Of a stretch of DNA of 64,000 bases, positions 57,118 to 64,000 are shown piece after piece. Origin of the DNA: Yinghuangia sp035454725 (GTDB taxonomy: Bacteria; Actinomycetota; Actinomycetes; Streptomycetales; Streptomycetaceae); the NCBI RefSeq assembly GCF_051388935.1, contig NZ_JBPKBI010000002.1, forward strand, positions 682,001-746,000. Direction: 5' to 3'. The translations under genes were made by a program, and so were the position numbers. The notes under the pieces are model-generated. The model ran no database searches and was not told the DNA's origin. It saw only the letters and a program-made list of their open reading frames with translations. Within the stretch, counting starts at the first letter, position 1; every line of letters begins with the position of its first letter.

Positions 57118-59901
57118 GTGGCTTCCTCTGACGCACCCCAGCCTTCCGTACCTTCCGGCGCGATGACCTCCGGCGCGCGTCCGCGCTTGTTGTTGCTCGA
57201 CGGGCATTCCTTGGCGTATCGCGCGTTCTACGCGCTCAAGGAGGCCACGATGTCGACGGCGACGGGGCAGCCGACGCAGGCGGTGTTCGGTTTCACGTCG
57301 ATGCTGGCGAATGTGCTGCGTGACGAGGCCCCGACGCATGTCGGTGTGGCTTTCGACGTCTCGCGGCAGTCGTTCCGTACGGAGCGGTTCGCGGAGTACA
57401 AGGCGAACCGCTCGGAGACGCCGGAGGAGTTCCGGGGCCAGGTCGAGCTGATCGTGGATGTGCTGCACGCGATGGGCATCCGGACGATGCGGGTCGAGGG
57501 CTTCGAGGCGGACGACGTCATCGCGACGGTGACGACGCGGGCGGCGGAGGAGGGCTTCGAGGTCTTGATCCTCACCGGCGACCGTGACGCCTTGCAGTTG
57601 GTGTCGCCGGATGTGACGGTGCTGTATCCGATGCTGGGGGTCAGCAAGCTGCACCGGTTCACACCGGAGGCGGTGGAGGAGAAGTACCAGCTCACGCCGC
57701 AGCAGTATCCGGATTTCGCGGCGCTGCGCGGTGACCCGTCGGATAACCTGCCGGGCATTCCGGGGGTCGGGGAGAAGACGGCGGCGAAGTGGATCCGCGA
57801 GTTCGGGTCGTTCCACGAGCTGGTGGAGCGGGCCGACGAGGTCAAGGGCAAGGCGGGGCAGAATTTCCGCGATCACCTTGAGTCGGTGCGGCGAAACCGT
57901 GAGTTGACGGAGCTGGTGCGGGACGTCCCGCTGGATGTCGCGCCGGCGGATTTGGCGCGGAAGGCGTTCGACCGTCCGGCGCTGGAACAGGTGATGGACA
58001 CGCTGGAGTTCCGTGCCGCGAACTTCCGCGACCGCATCTTCGCGGTGGACCCGGCGGCTGCCGCGGGGGACGGCGCGGACGTCCTGGTGGTGGAGGACGG
58101 TTTCGTGCTGGAGACGTCGGTGCTGGGCACCGGCGAGGTGGCGGCGTGGCTGGCCGAGCATGCGTCGGGGGACGGGCGTACGGGCTTGGCGGTGGAGGGC
58201 ACGTCGGGGCGGGGCACGGGCACGGTCACGGGGCTGGCGCTGGCGGCTGCGGACGGCACGGCGGCTTTCATCGACCCGTTGGCGCTTGACGAGGCGGACG
58301 ACGGGGCGCTCGCCGCGTGGCTTGCGGATCCGGCGCGGACGAAGGCCGTGCATGACGCGAAGGGCCCGATGCTGGCGTTCAAGGCGCACGGCTGGGATCT
58401 CGCCGGCCTGACGTCGGACACCGCGTTGGGCGCGTATCTGGTGCTGCCGGGGCAGCGGTCGTTCGCCCTGGAGACGTTGACGCAGCGGTTCCTGCACCGG
58501 GAGTTGAAGGTCGACGAGGTCGCCGCAGGCGGGCAGTTGGCGTTCGACATGTCCGGTGAGGAGGAGGCGGAGGCGGCGCGCGGCGAGGCGTTGATGCTGG
58601 CCGCGCGAGCGGTTGTGGATCTTGCCGCCGCGTTGGACGAGGAGTTGGACAAGCGCGGGGCGTTGGGTCTGCTGCGCGACATGGAGCTGCCGTTGATGGC
58701 GGTGCTGGCGCGGATGGAGCAGGTGGGGATCGCTGCGGACCGCGAGTACCTGGACAAGCTGGAGGCGCAGTTCGGAGCTGCGGTCAAGCAGGCGACGGAG
58801 CTCGCGCACGAGGCGGTGGGCCGGGAGTTCAACCTCGGGTCGCCGAAGCAGTTGCAGGAGATCTTGTTCGGCGAGATGGACCTGCCGAAGACGAAGAAGA
58901 TCAAGACGGGTTACACGACCGACGCGGACGCTTTGACGTGGCTGGCGACGCAGCCGGGGATTCCGGTGCCGGCGCAGGATCTGCTGGCCGCGTTGTTGCG
59001 GCATCGGGATCAGACGAAGCTTCGGGTGACGGTCGAGGGCCTGGTCAAGACGATTGCCGACGACGGGCGGATCCATACGACGTTCCAGCAGACGGTGGCC
59101 GCGACCGGGCGGCTGTCGTCGAAGGACCCGAATCTGCAGAACATCCCGATCCGCACCGAGGAAGGCCGGTTGATTCGGCGGTCGTTCGTGGTCGGTGAGG
59201 GTTTCGAGGGGTTGCTGACGGCCGACTACAGCCAGATCGAGCTGCGCATCATGGCGCATCTGTCCGGTGACGAGGCGTTGATCGAGGCGTTCACGTCCGG
59301 TGAGGATCTGCACAACACGGTCGCGTCGGCGGTTTTCGCGGTGCCGACGGACCGCGTGGACGCGGAGATGCGCCGCAAGATCAAGGCGATGTCGTACGGG
59401 CTGGCGTACGGGCTTTCGGCGTTCGGGTTGTCGCAGCAGCTCGACATCACGCCGGAGGAGGCCCGAAAGCTGATGGCGACGTACTTCGAGCGGTTCGGCG
59501 GGGTGCGTGACTATCTGCGTGCGGTGGTCGACGAGGCGCGGCAGACCGGCTACACCGAGACGGTGTTCGGGCGCCGCCGGTATCTGCCGGATCTGACGAG
59601 CGACAACCGGCAGCGCCGGGAGATGGCGGAGCGGATGGCCTTGAACGCGCCGATCCAGGGGTCGGCGGCGGACATCGTCAAGGTCGCGATGCTGGCGGTC
59701 GACGCGGGTCTGCGGGAGGGCGGGTTCGCGTCCCGGGTGCTGCTTCAGGTGCACGACGAGTTGGTGTTGGAGGTCGCGCCGGGGGAGCGTGTGCCGGTCG
59801 AGGAGTTGGTGCGGAGCGCGATGGCCGGCGCGTACCCGCTGCGGGCGCCGTTGGACGTGTCGGTGGGCTTCGGTGCGACGTGGGAGGACGCGGGCCACTG
59901 A
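57118..59901 (+). CDS. polA: DNA polymerase I
   Basis: Repair and lagging-strand polymerase, 927 residues. The N-terminal 5' nuclease domain (about 20-310) has LLLDGHSLAYRAFYAL, GVAFD, EADDVIAT and the helix-hairpin-helix GDPSDNLPGIPGVGEKTA. The middle domain (about 325-500) lacks the exonuclease DxE site, so proofreading is probably lost, as in other actinobacteria. The polymerase domain has motif A DYSQIELRIMAH (Asp703), motif B RKIKAMSYGLAYG (Lys756, Tyr760) and motif C VHDE (Asp880). The GTG start follows a -10 hexamer closely. Confidence 0.96.
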   Translation: MASSDAPQPSVPSGAMTSGARPRLLLLDGHSLAYRAFYALKEATMSTATGQPTQAVFGFTSMLANVLRDEAPTHVGVAFDVSRQSFRTERFAEYKANRSETPEEFRGQVELIVDVLHAMGIRTMRVEGFEADDVIATVTTRAAEEGFEVLILTGDRDALQLVSPDVTVLYPMLGVSKLHRFTPEAVEEKYQLTPQQYPDFAALRGDPSDNLPGIPGVGEKTAAKWIREFGSFHELVERADEVKGKAGQNFRDHLESVRRNRELTELVRDVPLDVAPADLARKAFDRPALEQVMDTLEFRAANFRDRIFAVDPAAAAGDGADVLVVEDGFVLETSVLGTGEVAAWLAEHASGDGRTGLAVEGTSGRGTGTVTGLALAAADGTAAFIDPLALDEADDGALAAWLADPARTKAVHDAKGPMLAFKAHGWDLAGLTSDTALGAYLVLPGQRSFALETLTQRFLHRELKVDEVAAGGQLAFDMSGEEEAEAARGEALMLAARAVVDLAAALDEELDKRGALGLLRDMELPLMAVLARMEQVGIAADREYLDKLEAQFGAAVKQATELAHEAVGREFNLGSPKQLQEILFGEMDLPKTKKIKTGYTTDADALTWLATQPGIPVPAQDLLAALLRHRDQTKLRVTVEGLVKTIADDGRIHTTFQQTVAATGRLSSKDPNLQNIPIRTEEGRLIRRSFVVGEGFEGLLTADYSQIELRIMAHLSGDEALIEAFTSGEDLHNTVASAVFAVPTDRVDAEMRRKIKAMSYGLAYGLSAFGLSQQLDITPEEARKLMATYFERFGGVRDYLRAVVDEARQTGYTETVFGRRRYLPDLTSDNRQRREMAERMALNAPIQGSAADIVKVAMLAVDAGLREGGFASRVLLQVHDELVLEVAPGERVPVEELVRSAMAGAYPLRAPLDVSVGFGATWEDAGH

Positions 59902-60282
59902 CGCCGCGTCAGGGCACGTTCGACTTGGTGGAGTTCGTGGCCTGGAACCATGGTCGCGCCGGAAGTTCACCGAACATTCCGGTGGCGTTTCGGCGTGACG
60001 GTGTGCTGCCGTCTCGTCGCCCCTGTCGACTTGGCTGTGTCGTGCCCACCGCGTCCGGCCCGGCCTGCTGTCCGCCGTCTGCCTGTGCGTTTTGCCGGAA
60101 CTGCCCTGGCGTGGCGGGGGAATCGGCGCCGGGCCGGCGTGAGACGGGGCGAAGGGCTGGAGTGGTGAAGGAACCTGACGTAGGTTCAGTTCCGCTTGCC
60201 GTTGCCCGGGCCGGGTACGAGGCGGTCCCGGCCGCGCCGGGGGCGGCAGGCCGACATACAGCCGGTGCAAAGGGGGCGGTTC
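59902..60282 (+). promoter_or_regulatory. Gap upstream of the transglycosylase with a palindrome
   Basis: No gene is credible in these 381 bases. A perfect inverted repeat GAACCT-GACGT-AGGTTC lies at 60171-60187 and overlaps TAGGTT at 60181-60186, a possible -10 hexamer, about 96 bases before the GTG of the transglycosylase gene. This would be a repressor-type operator. The rest is GC-rich without features I can support. Confidence 0.4.
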
Positions 60283-61710
60283 GTGGGCGAGGCCGAGCGG
60301 GGGCCGGGTCCGCGGGATCCGGAACGGCCGCAGCCGTCAGCGGTTTCGGGCAGCGGGGACGCGGACACGCCGCGACCTGACGAGGCCGCGGCGCAGGACG
60401 AGGGGAAGTCGGCCGCCGCGCCGGTTGCCGTGGCGGTCGCTGTGGCCGCCAGACCGGACGCCGCCGCGAAGGAGGCTCCGGCCGGTGGGGACTCGGCCGA
60501 CGAGATCGACGAGTGGATCACGTCGCTGGGTTCCCGCCCGCCCGAGATGGCCGCCCGTGAAGAGGCCGCGGTGGGCGGTACGCCGTCCGAGTCCGCGAAG
60601 CGTCCGTGGCGGCGCCGGATCATCAACCCGTGGGTCGGGGCGGCGGCCGTGGTCGCGTTGCTCCTGGTCGCGGCTGCCTCGGTGGAGAACCTGTTCACGA
60701 TGGTGACCACCAAGCGAGTCGACGTCTCCGACGTGCCGAAGATGTCCGACCCGGAGCCCGATCCGGAAGACGGCCCGGTGAACGGCGGTTCGCCGGTCGA
60801 CCTCGCGCTGCCGCCCGCCGTTCCGCTCGCCGCGCCGGTGGAGACCACGGCGTCTCCGACACCGGGGGCGCCGCTTGCGCCGCCGCCCGCGGCGCCGGTC
60901 ACCGTGCCGTCGGCGGGGACGCCCGCGGTGGTGGCGATGGGCTCGAACGGGATTCCGCGGATCGTGCTGCTGGCGTACCAGATGGCCGCGGTGACCACCG
61001 CCAAGGCCGACCCGGACTGCCGGCTGCCGTGGCAACTCCTCGCCGGTATCGGGCGCGTCGAGTCGGGGCACGCCAACGGCGGGCAGGTCGACGTCGCCGG
61101 TACCGCGGTGACGCCGATCCTGGGCCCGCGGCTCGACGGCAGCCGCAACACGATGGCCATCCGCGACACCGACCAGGGTGCGCTCGACTACGACCGTGAG
61201 TACGACCGCGCGGTGGGCCCGATGCAGTTCATCCCGACATCGTGGCGGGCGTACGCGCTCGACGGCAGCAACGACCGGAAGGCCGATCCACAGAACGTCT
61301 TCGACGCGGCGCTCACCGCCGCACGCTACTTGTGTGCGGGTGACCGCGACCTGGGTACGCCGGCGGGCCTGGACCGGGCCATCTACAGCTACAACCGGTC
61401 GGCCGCGTACGTGAATTCGGTCAAGGCGTGGATGGTGTTCTACCAGGCGGGGGTCCGCCCGATCGCGGCCAGCCTGCCGCCGGTCGCCGCACCGCCGCCC
61501 GCTCCGCCGGCGCCCGCGCCGACCACGGCGGCACCGCCCCCGCCCCCGCCTCCCGCGACCACCACACCGCCTACGTCGCCGCCGGCGACGACCGCGTCAC
61601 CGTCTCCGACCAAGCCGACGGACAACGTGTCGACGCCCCCGCCTTCCGGCACCAAGACGTCCCCGACGAACACGAAACCGACCGGGGAGTCGTCGGCGTC
61701 GGCCGGTTGA
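60283..61710 (+). CDS. Membrane-anchored lytic murein transglycosylase
   Basis: A 475-residue protein starting at GTG 60283 behind AAAGGGGG. The acidic, Ala-rich cytoplasmic N-terminus leads to one membrane helix (about 115-134), a Pro/Ala linker and the MltB/SLT-like catalytic domain (about 220-430). The catalytic Glu260 sits in GIGRVESGH, and the family signature GPMQFIPTSW is at 312-321. The tail is a Pro/Thr-rich wall-spanning stretch. It should cut peptidoglycan glycan strands outside the membrane. Confidence 0.88.
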   Translation: MGEAERGPGPRDPERPQPSAVSGSGDADTPRPDEAAAQDEGKSAAAPVAVAVAVAARPDAAAKEAPAGGDSADEIDEWITSLGSRPPEMAAREEAAVGGTPSESAKRPWRRRIINPWVGAAAVVALLLVAAASVENLFTMVTTKRVDVSDVPKMSDPEPDPEDGPVNGGSPVDLALPPAVPLAAPVETTASPTPGAPLAPPPAAPVTVPSAGTPAVVAMGSNGIPRIVLLAYQMAAVTTAKADPDCRLPWQLLAGIGRVESGHANGGQVDVAGTAVTPILGPRLDGSRNTMAIRDTDQGALDYDREYDRAVGPMQFIPTSWRAYALDGSNDRKADPQNVFDAALTAARYLCAGDRDLGTPAGLDRAIYSYNRSAAYVNSVKAWMVFYQAGVRPIAASLPPVAAPPPAPPAPAPTTAAPPPPPPPATTTPPTSPPATTASPSPTKPTDNVSTPPPSGTKTSPTNTKPTGESSASAG

Positions 61711-61883
61711 GCAGCGGAGAAGCGGGGGGCGGTTGTCATATCCCTGATGCAACATGATCTCGAACCGGTGGGGGGCCTGGTTACCCCGGCGACAACGAGC
61801 CCCAGCCCGAGTAAACCTCCGCATAGACACAGAAACTGACTACACGTCAGCCGCGCTACAAGCGCCCCGCCACGAACCAATCA

Positions 61884-61920
61884 AGAACAGGTTCTCATCT
61901 GAGCCCCGCCTTGCTACGGT
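61884..61920 (+). promoter_or_regulatory. Promoter with AGAAC/GTTCT operator-like site
   Basis: AGAACAGGTTCT at 61884-61895 is a near-palindrome placed at the -35 position of TACGGT (61915-61920, -10 like). It serves the two small envelope genes that follow. The region 61800-61910 is noticeably less GC-rich than its surroundings. Confidence 0.4.
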
Positions 61921-61951
61921 GCCGTCCCCGGAGCACAAAGGAGGGTTCGTG

Positions 61952-62083
61952 ATGCGTGCCTTCGCCGCGGTCGTCGTCGGCCTGGTGCTGGCGATGGGCG
62001 TCGCCTACGCGGTGGCCGCGCTCGCGGTGCCCGAGCCCGGCAAGGTCACCAAGCCGCTCGAAGTGACTCCCGATGCGACGTAG
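61952..62083 (+). CDS. SPW_0924-like small membrane peptide
   Basis: A 43-residue peptide with AAAGGAGGG before the ATG. One hydrophobic helix (about 3-26, MRAFAAVVVGLVLAMG) is followed by a short extracellular tail with KPLEVTPDA. The size, helix and KPL segment match my memory of the SPW_0924 family in Streptomyces. It overlaps the DUF3068 gene by 11 bases in another frame, so the two are co-translated. The function is unknown. Confidence 0.7.
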   Translation: MRAFAAVVVGLVLAMGVAYAVAALAVPEPGKVTKPLEVTPDAT

Positions 62084-63152
62084 GGCCGCTCTCGTTCTGC
62101 TGGCGTCGGCGGCGTTCTGCGTGGCGCTCGCGCCGCTGTTCCGCGAGTTCGTGTTCCCCCGCCTCGTCGCGAACACCCTTGCCGGTGAGGACGCGTACCG
62201 GGTGACGGTCTCGCAGGCCGACAACGCGACCGTCGTCGGCGACCCGAACGGCCCGGGCAAGGGCAAGGCCACGATCGTCCGGACCGTGCGGCCCGACGCG
62301 GGAGCCGGCGACGACGGCACCGTCGTCTGGGACATCAGCCTCACGGTGACCGACAGCGCGGGCACGGTCGTCACCCGGATCCCCGAGCGCTACGCCTTCG
62401 ACGCGGTCACCCAGAACCCCGACGACTGCTGCGCCGAAAGCGTCGACGGCAAGCCGGCCGCGCATGTCGGAGTCCGCTACAAGTGGCCGTACTTCGTGCA
62501 GAAGCGCGGCTACAACTACTTCGACCCGCAGACCGGCACCGCGGCGACGATCCACTACAAAGGCACCGAGACCCTGGACGGCCTCACGGTCTACCGTTTC
62601 GAGCACGAGGTGCCGTGGACCAGGGCGGGCATCCCGCGCCTTCCCGGCGGCGTCAACCCGGCCGAGATCGAAGCCGCCGGAATGGAGCGCTGGTTCACCG
62701 GCACCCGCAGCATCCTCGTCGAGCCGGTCACCGGCCTGCCTGTGTACGCAGAGGAACGCCGCACGGAGGAACTGCGCACCCCGAACCCCGACGACCCGGC
62801 CAACCCGGGCAGATTCGTGCTGTTCGACGGCCACGTCAAGATGACGGCCGAGTCGTCGGACGAGCTCGTCGCGGACGCCAGGGAGCAGAAGTCGTGGCTG
62901 CTCCTGGTCCACGACCGGCTTCCGCTGGGCCTGGTGGTCGCCGGGGTGCTGCTCTTCCTGACGGCGCTGCTGACCGAGTACTTGGGCCGCCGCAAGGCGG
63001 GCGACGCCGACGGCGGCATACGGGACCCCGCCGCCGAGGCGGACCCGTCACCCGACCAAGTTCCCGCTGCCGAAGTCGATTTCGACCCGGCCGAACCGGC
63101 GCACGACGACACGCTCACGCTGTCCGCCGCCACCCGCGCCGACGACGGCTGA
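62073..63152 (+). CDS. DUF3068 (PorA-like) membrane-anchored protein
   Basis: A 359-residue protein with an N-terminal helix (about 5-25), a large extracytoplasmic beta-rich domain and a second helix (about 288-308) before an acidic cytoplasmic tail. DUF3068 traits are the hydrophobic start RRRAALVLLASAAFC, the segment YKWPYFVQKRGYNYFDP and the conserved YRFEHEVPWT. Two adjacent cysteines (DDCCAES) may form a disulfide. The architecture suggests an envelope role; the biochemical function is unknown. Confidence 0.85.
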   Translation: MRRRAALVLLASAAFCVALAPLFREFVFPRLVANTLAGEDAYRVTVSQADNATVVGDPNGPGKGKATIVRTVRPDAGAGDDGTVVWDISLTVTDSAGTVVTRIPERYAFDAVTQNPDDCCAESVDGKPAAHVGVRYKWPYFVQKRGYNYFDPQTGTAATIHYKGTETLDGLTVYRFEHEVPWTRAGIPRLPGGVNPAEIEAAGMERWFTGTRSILVEPVTGLPVYAEERRTEELRTPNPDDPANPGRFVLFDGHVKMTAESSDELVADAREQKSWLLLVHDRLPLGLVVAGVLLFLTALLTEYLGRRKAGDADGGIRDPAAEADPSPDQVPAAEVDFDPAEPAHDDTLTLSAATRADDG

Positions 63153-63168
63153 TGCCGGGGGCCGCCGG

Positions 63169-63999
63169 TCAGTCCCGGTCGCACACGAAGATCGCGGTCC
63201 CCGGGATCCTCCGCCCCCGGGTCGGGCTCCACCCGCCCCAGACCTGGACCAGGTGTTCGGGCCACTCCGGTTCGACGAGGTCGACCAGCCGGAACCCCGC
63301 CCCCGCGACCTCGCGGACGCGCATCCCGAGGGTCCTGTGGTGCTCGACGTATGTGACGTCGCCGGCCGCGTCCTCCTCGACGTACGGCGTGGTGTCGAAG
63401 TACGAGTGTGTCGCGGTCAGCCCGTTTTCGCCCGGGTCGTCGGGAAATGCCCAGCGAATTGGATGGGTCAGGGAGAACACCCACCTCCCGCCCGGTTTGA
63501 GGACGCGGTGCACCTCGCGCATGATGCCGGCGCCGTCGGGGCTGAACGGCAGCGCGCCGTACGCCGAGAACGCCAGGTCGAAAGAGCCGTCGCGGAACGG
63601 CAGCGCCGCGGCGTCCGCCTGGACGGTCGGCACCGCGGTGCCGTGCGCGCCGTCGATGCGCCGAGAGTGCTGCAACTGCCGGAACGACAGGTCGAGCGCG
63701 ACCGGGAAGGCCCCGCGTTCGAGCAGGCTGCGCGAGGACTGTGCGGCACCCGCGCCCACCTCCAGTACACGCTTTCCGGCGACCTCGCCGAGAAGGCGGG
63801 CGTCTTGTTCGTCGAGCCCCTCCGGGCCCCACACGAAGCGCGTGTCGCCGAGGAAGTCGCCGTGCTCGGCCTGGTAGTCGTCGGCGTTGGCGTCCCACCA
63901 CGAGCGCCCGGCCCGCACGCTCTCCGCGGCACCGACCGCACGGCGACCGACGCCGCCCGCGCTCACGTCGGCCGACGCGCCGGGCCCGGTCTGGTGCAT
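63169..63999 (-). CDS. Class I SAM-dependent methyltransferase
   Basis: A 276-residue methyltransferase. Motif I, VLEVGAGAAQSS (78-89), binds S-adenosylmethionine; the acidic end of strand 2 is ALDLSFRQL, and QADAAALPFRDGSFD with AFSAYGALPF form motifs II-III. The conserved streptomycete segment SWWDANADDYQAEHG lies upstream. The ATG at 63999 is one base from the window end, so an earlier start cannot be excluded. It converges on the DUF3068 gene. The substrate is unknown. Confidence 0.85.
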   Translation of the reverse strand: MHQTGPGASADVSAGGVGRRAVGAAESVRAGRSWWDANADDYQAEHGDFLGDTRFVWGPEGLDEQDARLLGEVAGKRVLEVGAGAAQSSRSLLERGAFPVALDLSFRQLQHSRRIDGAHGTAVPTVQADAAALPFRDGSFDLAFSAYGALPFSPDGAGIMREVHRVLKPGGRWVFSLTHPIRWAFPDDPGENGLTATHSYFDTTPYVEEDAAGDVTYVEHHRTLGMRVREVAGAGFRLVDLVEPEWPEHLVQVWGGWSPTRGRRIPGTAIFVCDRD

Positions 64000-64000
64000 A

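Noticed and set aside
56962..60270. Long minus-strand open frame opposite polA
   Set aside because: The product is Arg/Pro/His-rich shadow sequence, while polA on the plus strand has all catalytic motifs.

Overview
The window is very GC-rich and actinobacterial. Gene content and order (dnaE; hisD-C-B-H-priA-F; trpE; trpC-trpM-trpB-trpA; lgt; gltBD; pyk; tRNA-Leu; pdtaR; polA) match the conserved chromosome core of Streptomyces and close relatives (Streptomycetaceae, inferred from recalled gene order). Frequent GTG starts, ATGA/GTGA stop-start overlaps and several probable leaderless promoters fit this. A 134-base run of N at 31017-31150 shows that the sequence is a scaffolded draft.

Layout. 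1-4.5 kb: the 3' end of lspA, an RluA-type pseudouridine synthase, a frameshifted dienelactone-hydrolase gene, a DUF4240 protein, an MscS channel and a DUF6300-type protein. 4.5-14.3 kb: two related TnpB-only insertion elements (4533-5939 and 12870-14265) bracket dnaE, a small ORF behind an operator-like promoter, a membrane protein and an ABC-2-type transporter. 14.3-19.0 kb: a DUF2567-like protein, a YbaK deacylase, a Lon-substrate-domain protein and an accessory patch with a pentapeptide-like membrane protein, two small proteins and two overlapping mini-GntR regulators. 19.1-25.0 kb: the histidine operon, ending in a remarkable 33-bp G/C tandem array inside a giant inverted repeat. 25.2-33.2 kb: uppP, a TIGR03085 protein, a heterodimeric ABC exporter with one degenerate ATP site, the assembly gap and two tandem septum-formation-like membrane proteins. 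33.3-41.5 kb: hisI and the tryptophan genes with small membrane proteins and trpM. 41.7-45.5 kb: a MauE/DoxX protein, a DsbA-like oxidoreductase, lgt and a VIT-family protein. 45.9-53.5 kb: gltB-gltD and pyk. 53.4-57.0 kb: a LAGLIDADG protein, tRNA-Leu(CAA), pdtaR, an orphan amino-acid-binding lipoprotein and a thioesterase. 57.1-64 kb: polA, a lytic transglycosylase, a SPW_0924-like peptide, a DUF3068 protein and a methyltransferase.

How genes fit together. The his genes convert imidazole-glycerol-phosphate precursors to histidine. PriA probably also serves tryptophan synthesis, because no trpF lies among the trp genes here. hisG, hisE, trpD and trpG are not in the window. GltB and GltD form glutamate synthase, and a GlnR-box-like site lies upstream of gltB. 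LspA (edge) and Lgt act on lipoproteins; the binding lipoprotein at 55.3 kb is a likely substrate.

The most interesting signal is the TnpB pair. Both copies sit exactly against a divergently read start codon (ATGAC; in element orientation the flank is GTCAT), and both carry an outward-facing Shine-Dalgarno sequence in the left end. Removing copy 1 rebuilds an ATGA stop-start overlap between dnaE and the next gene. The right ends fold into three hairpins preserved between copies through paired changes and wobble pairs, as expected for an omega RNA.
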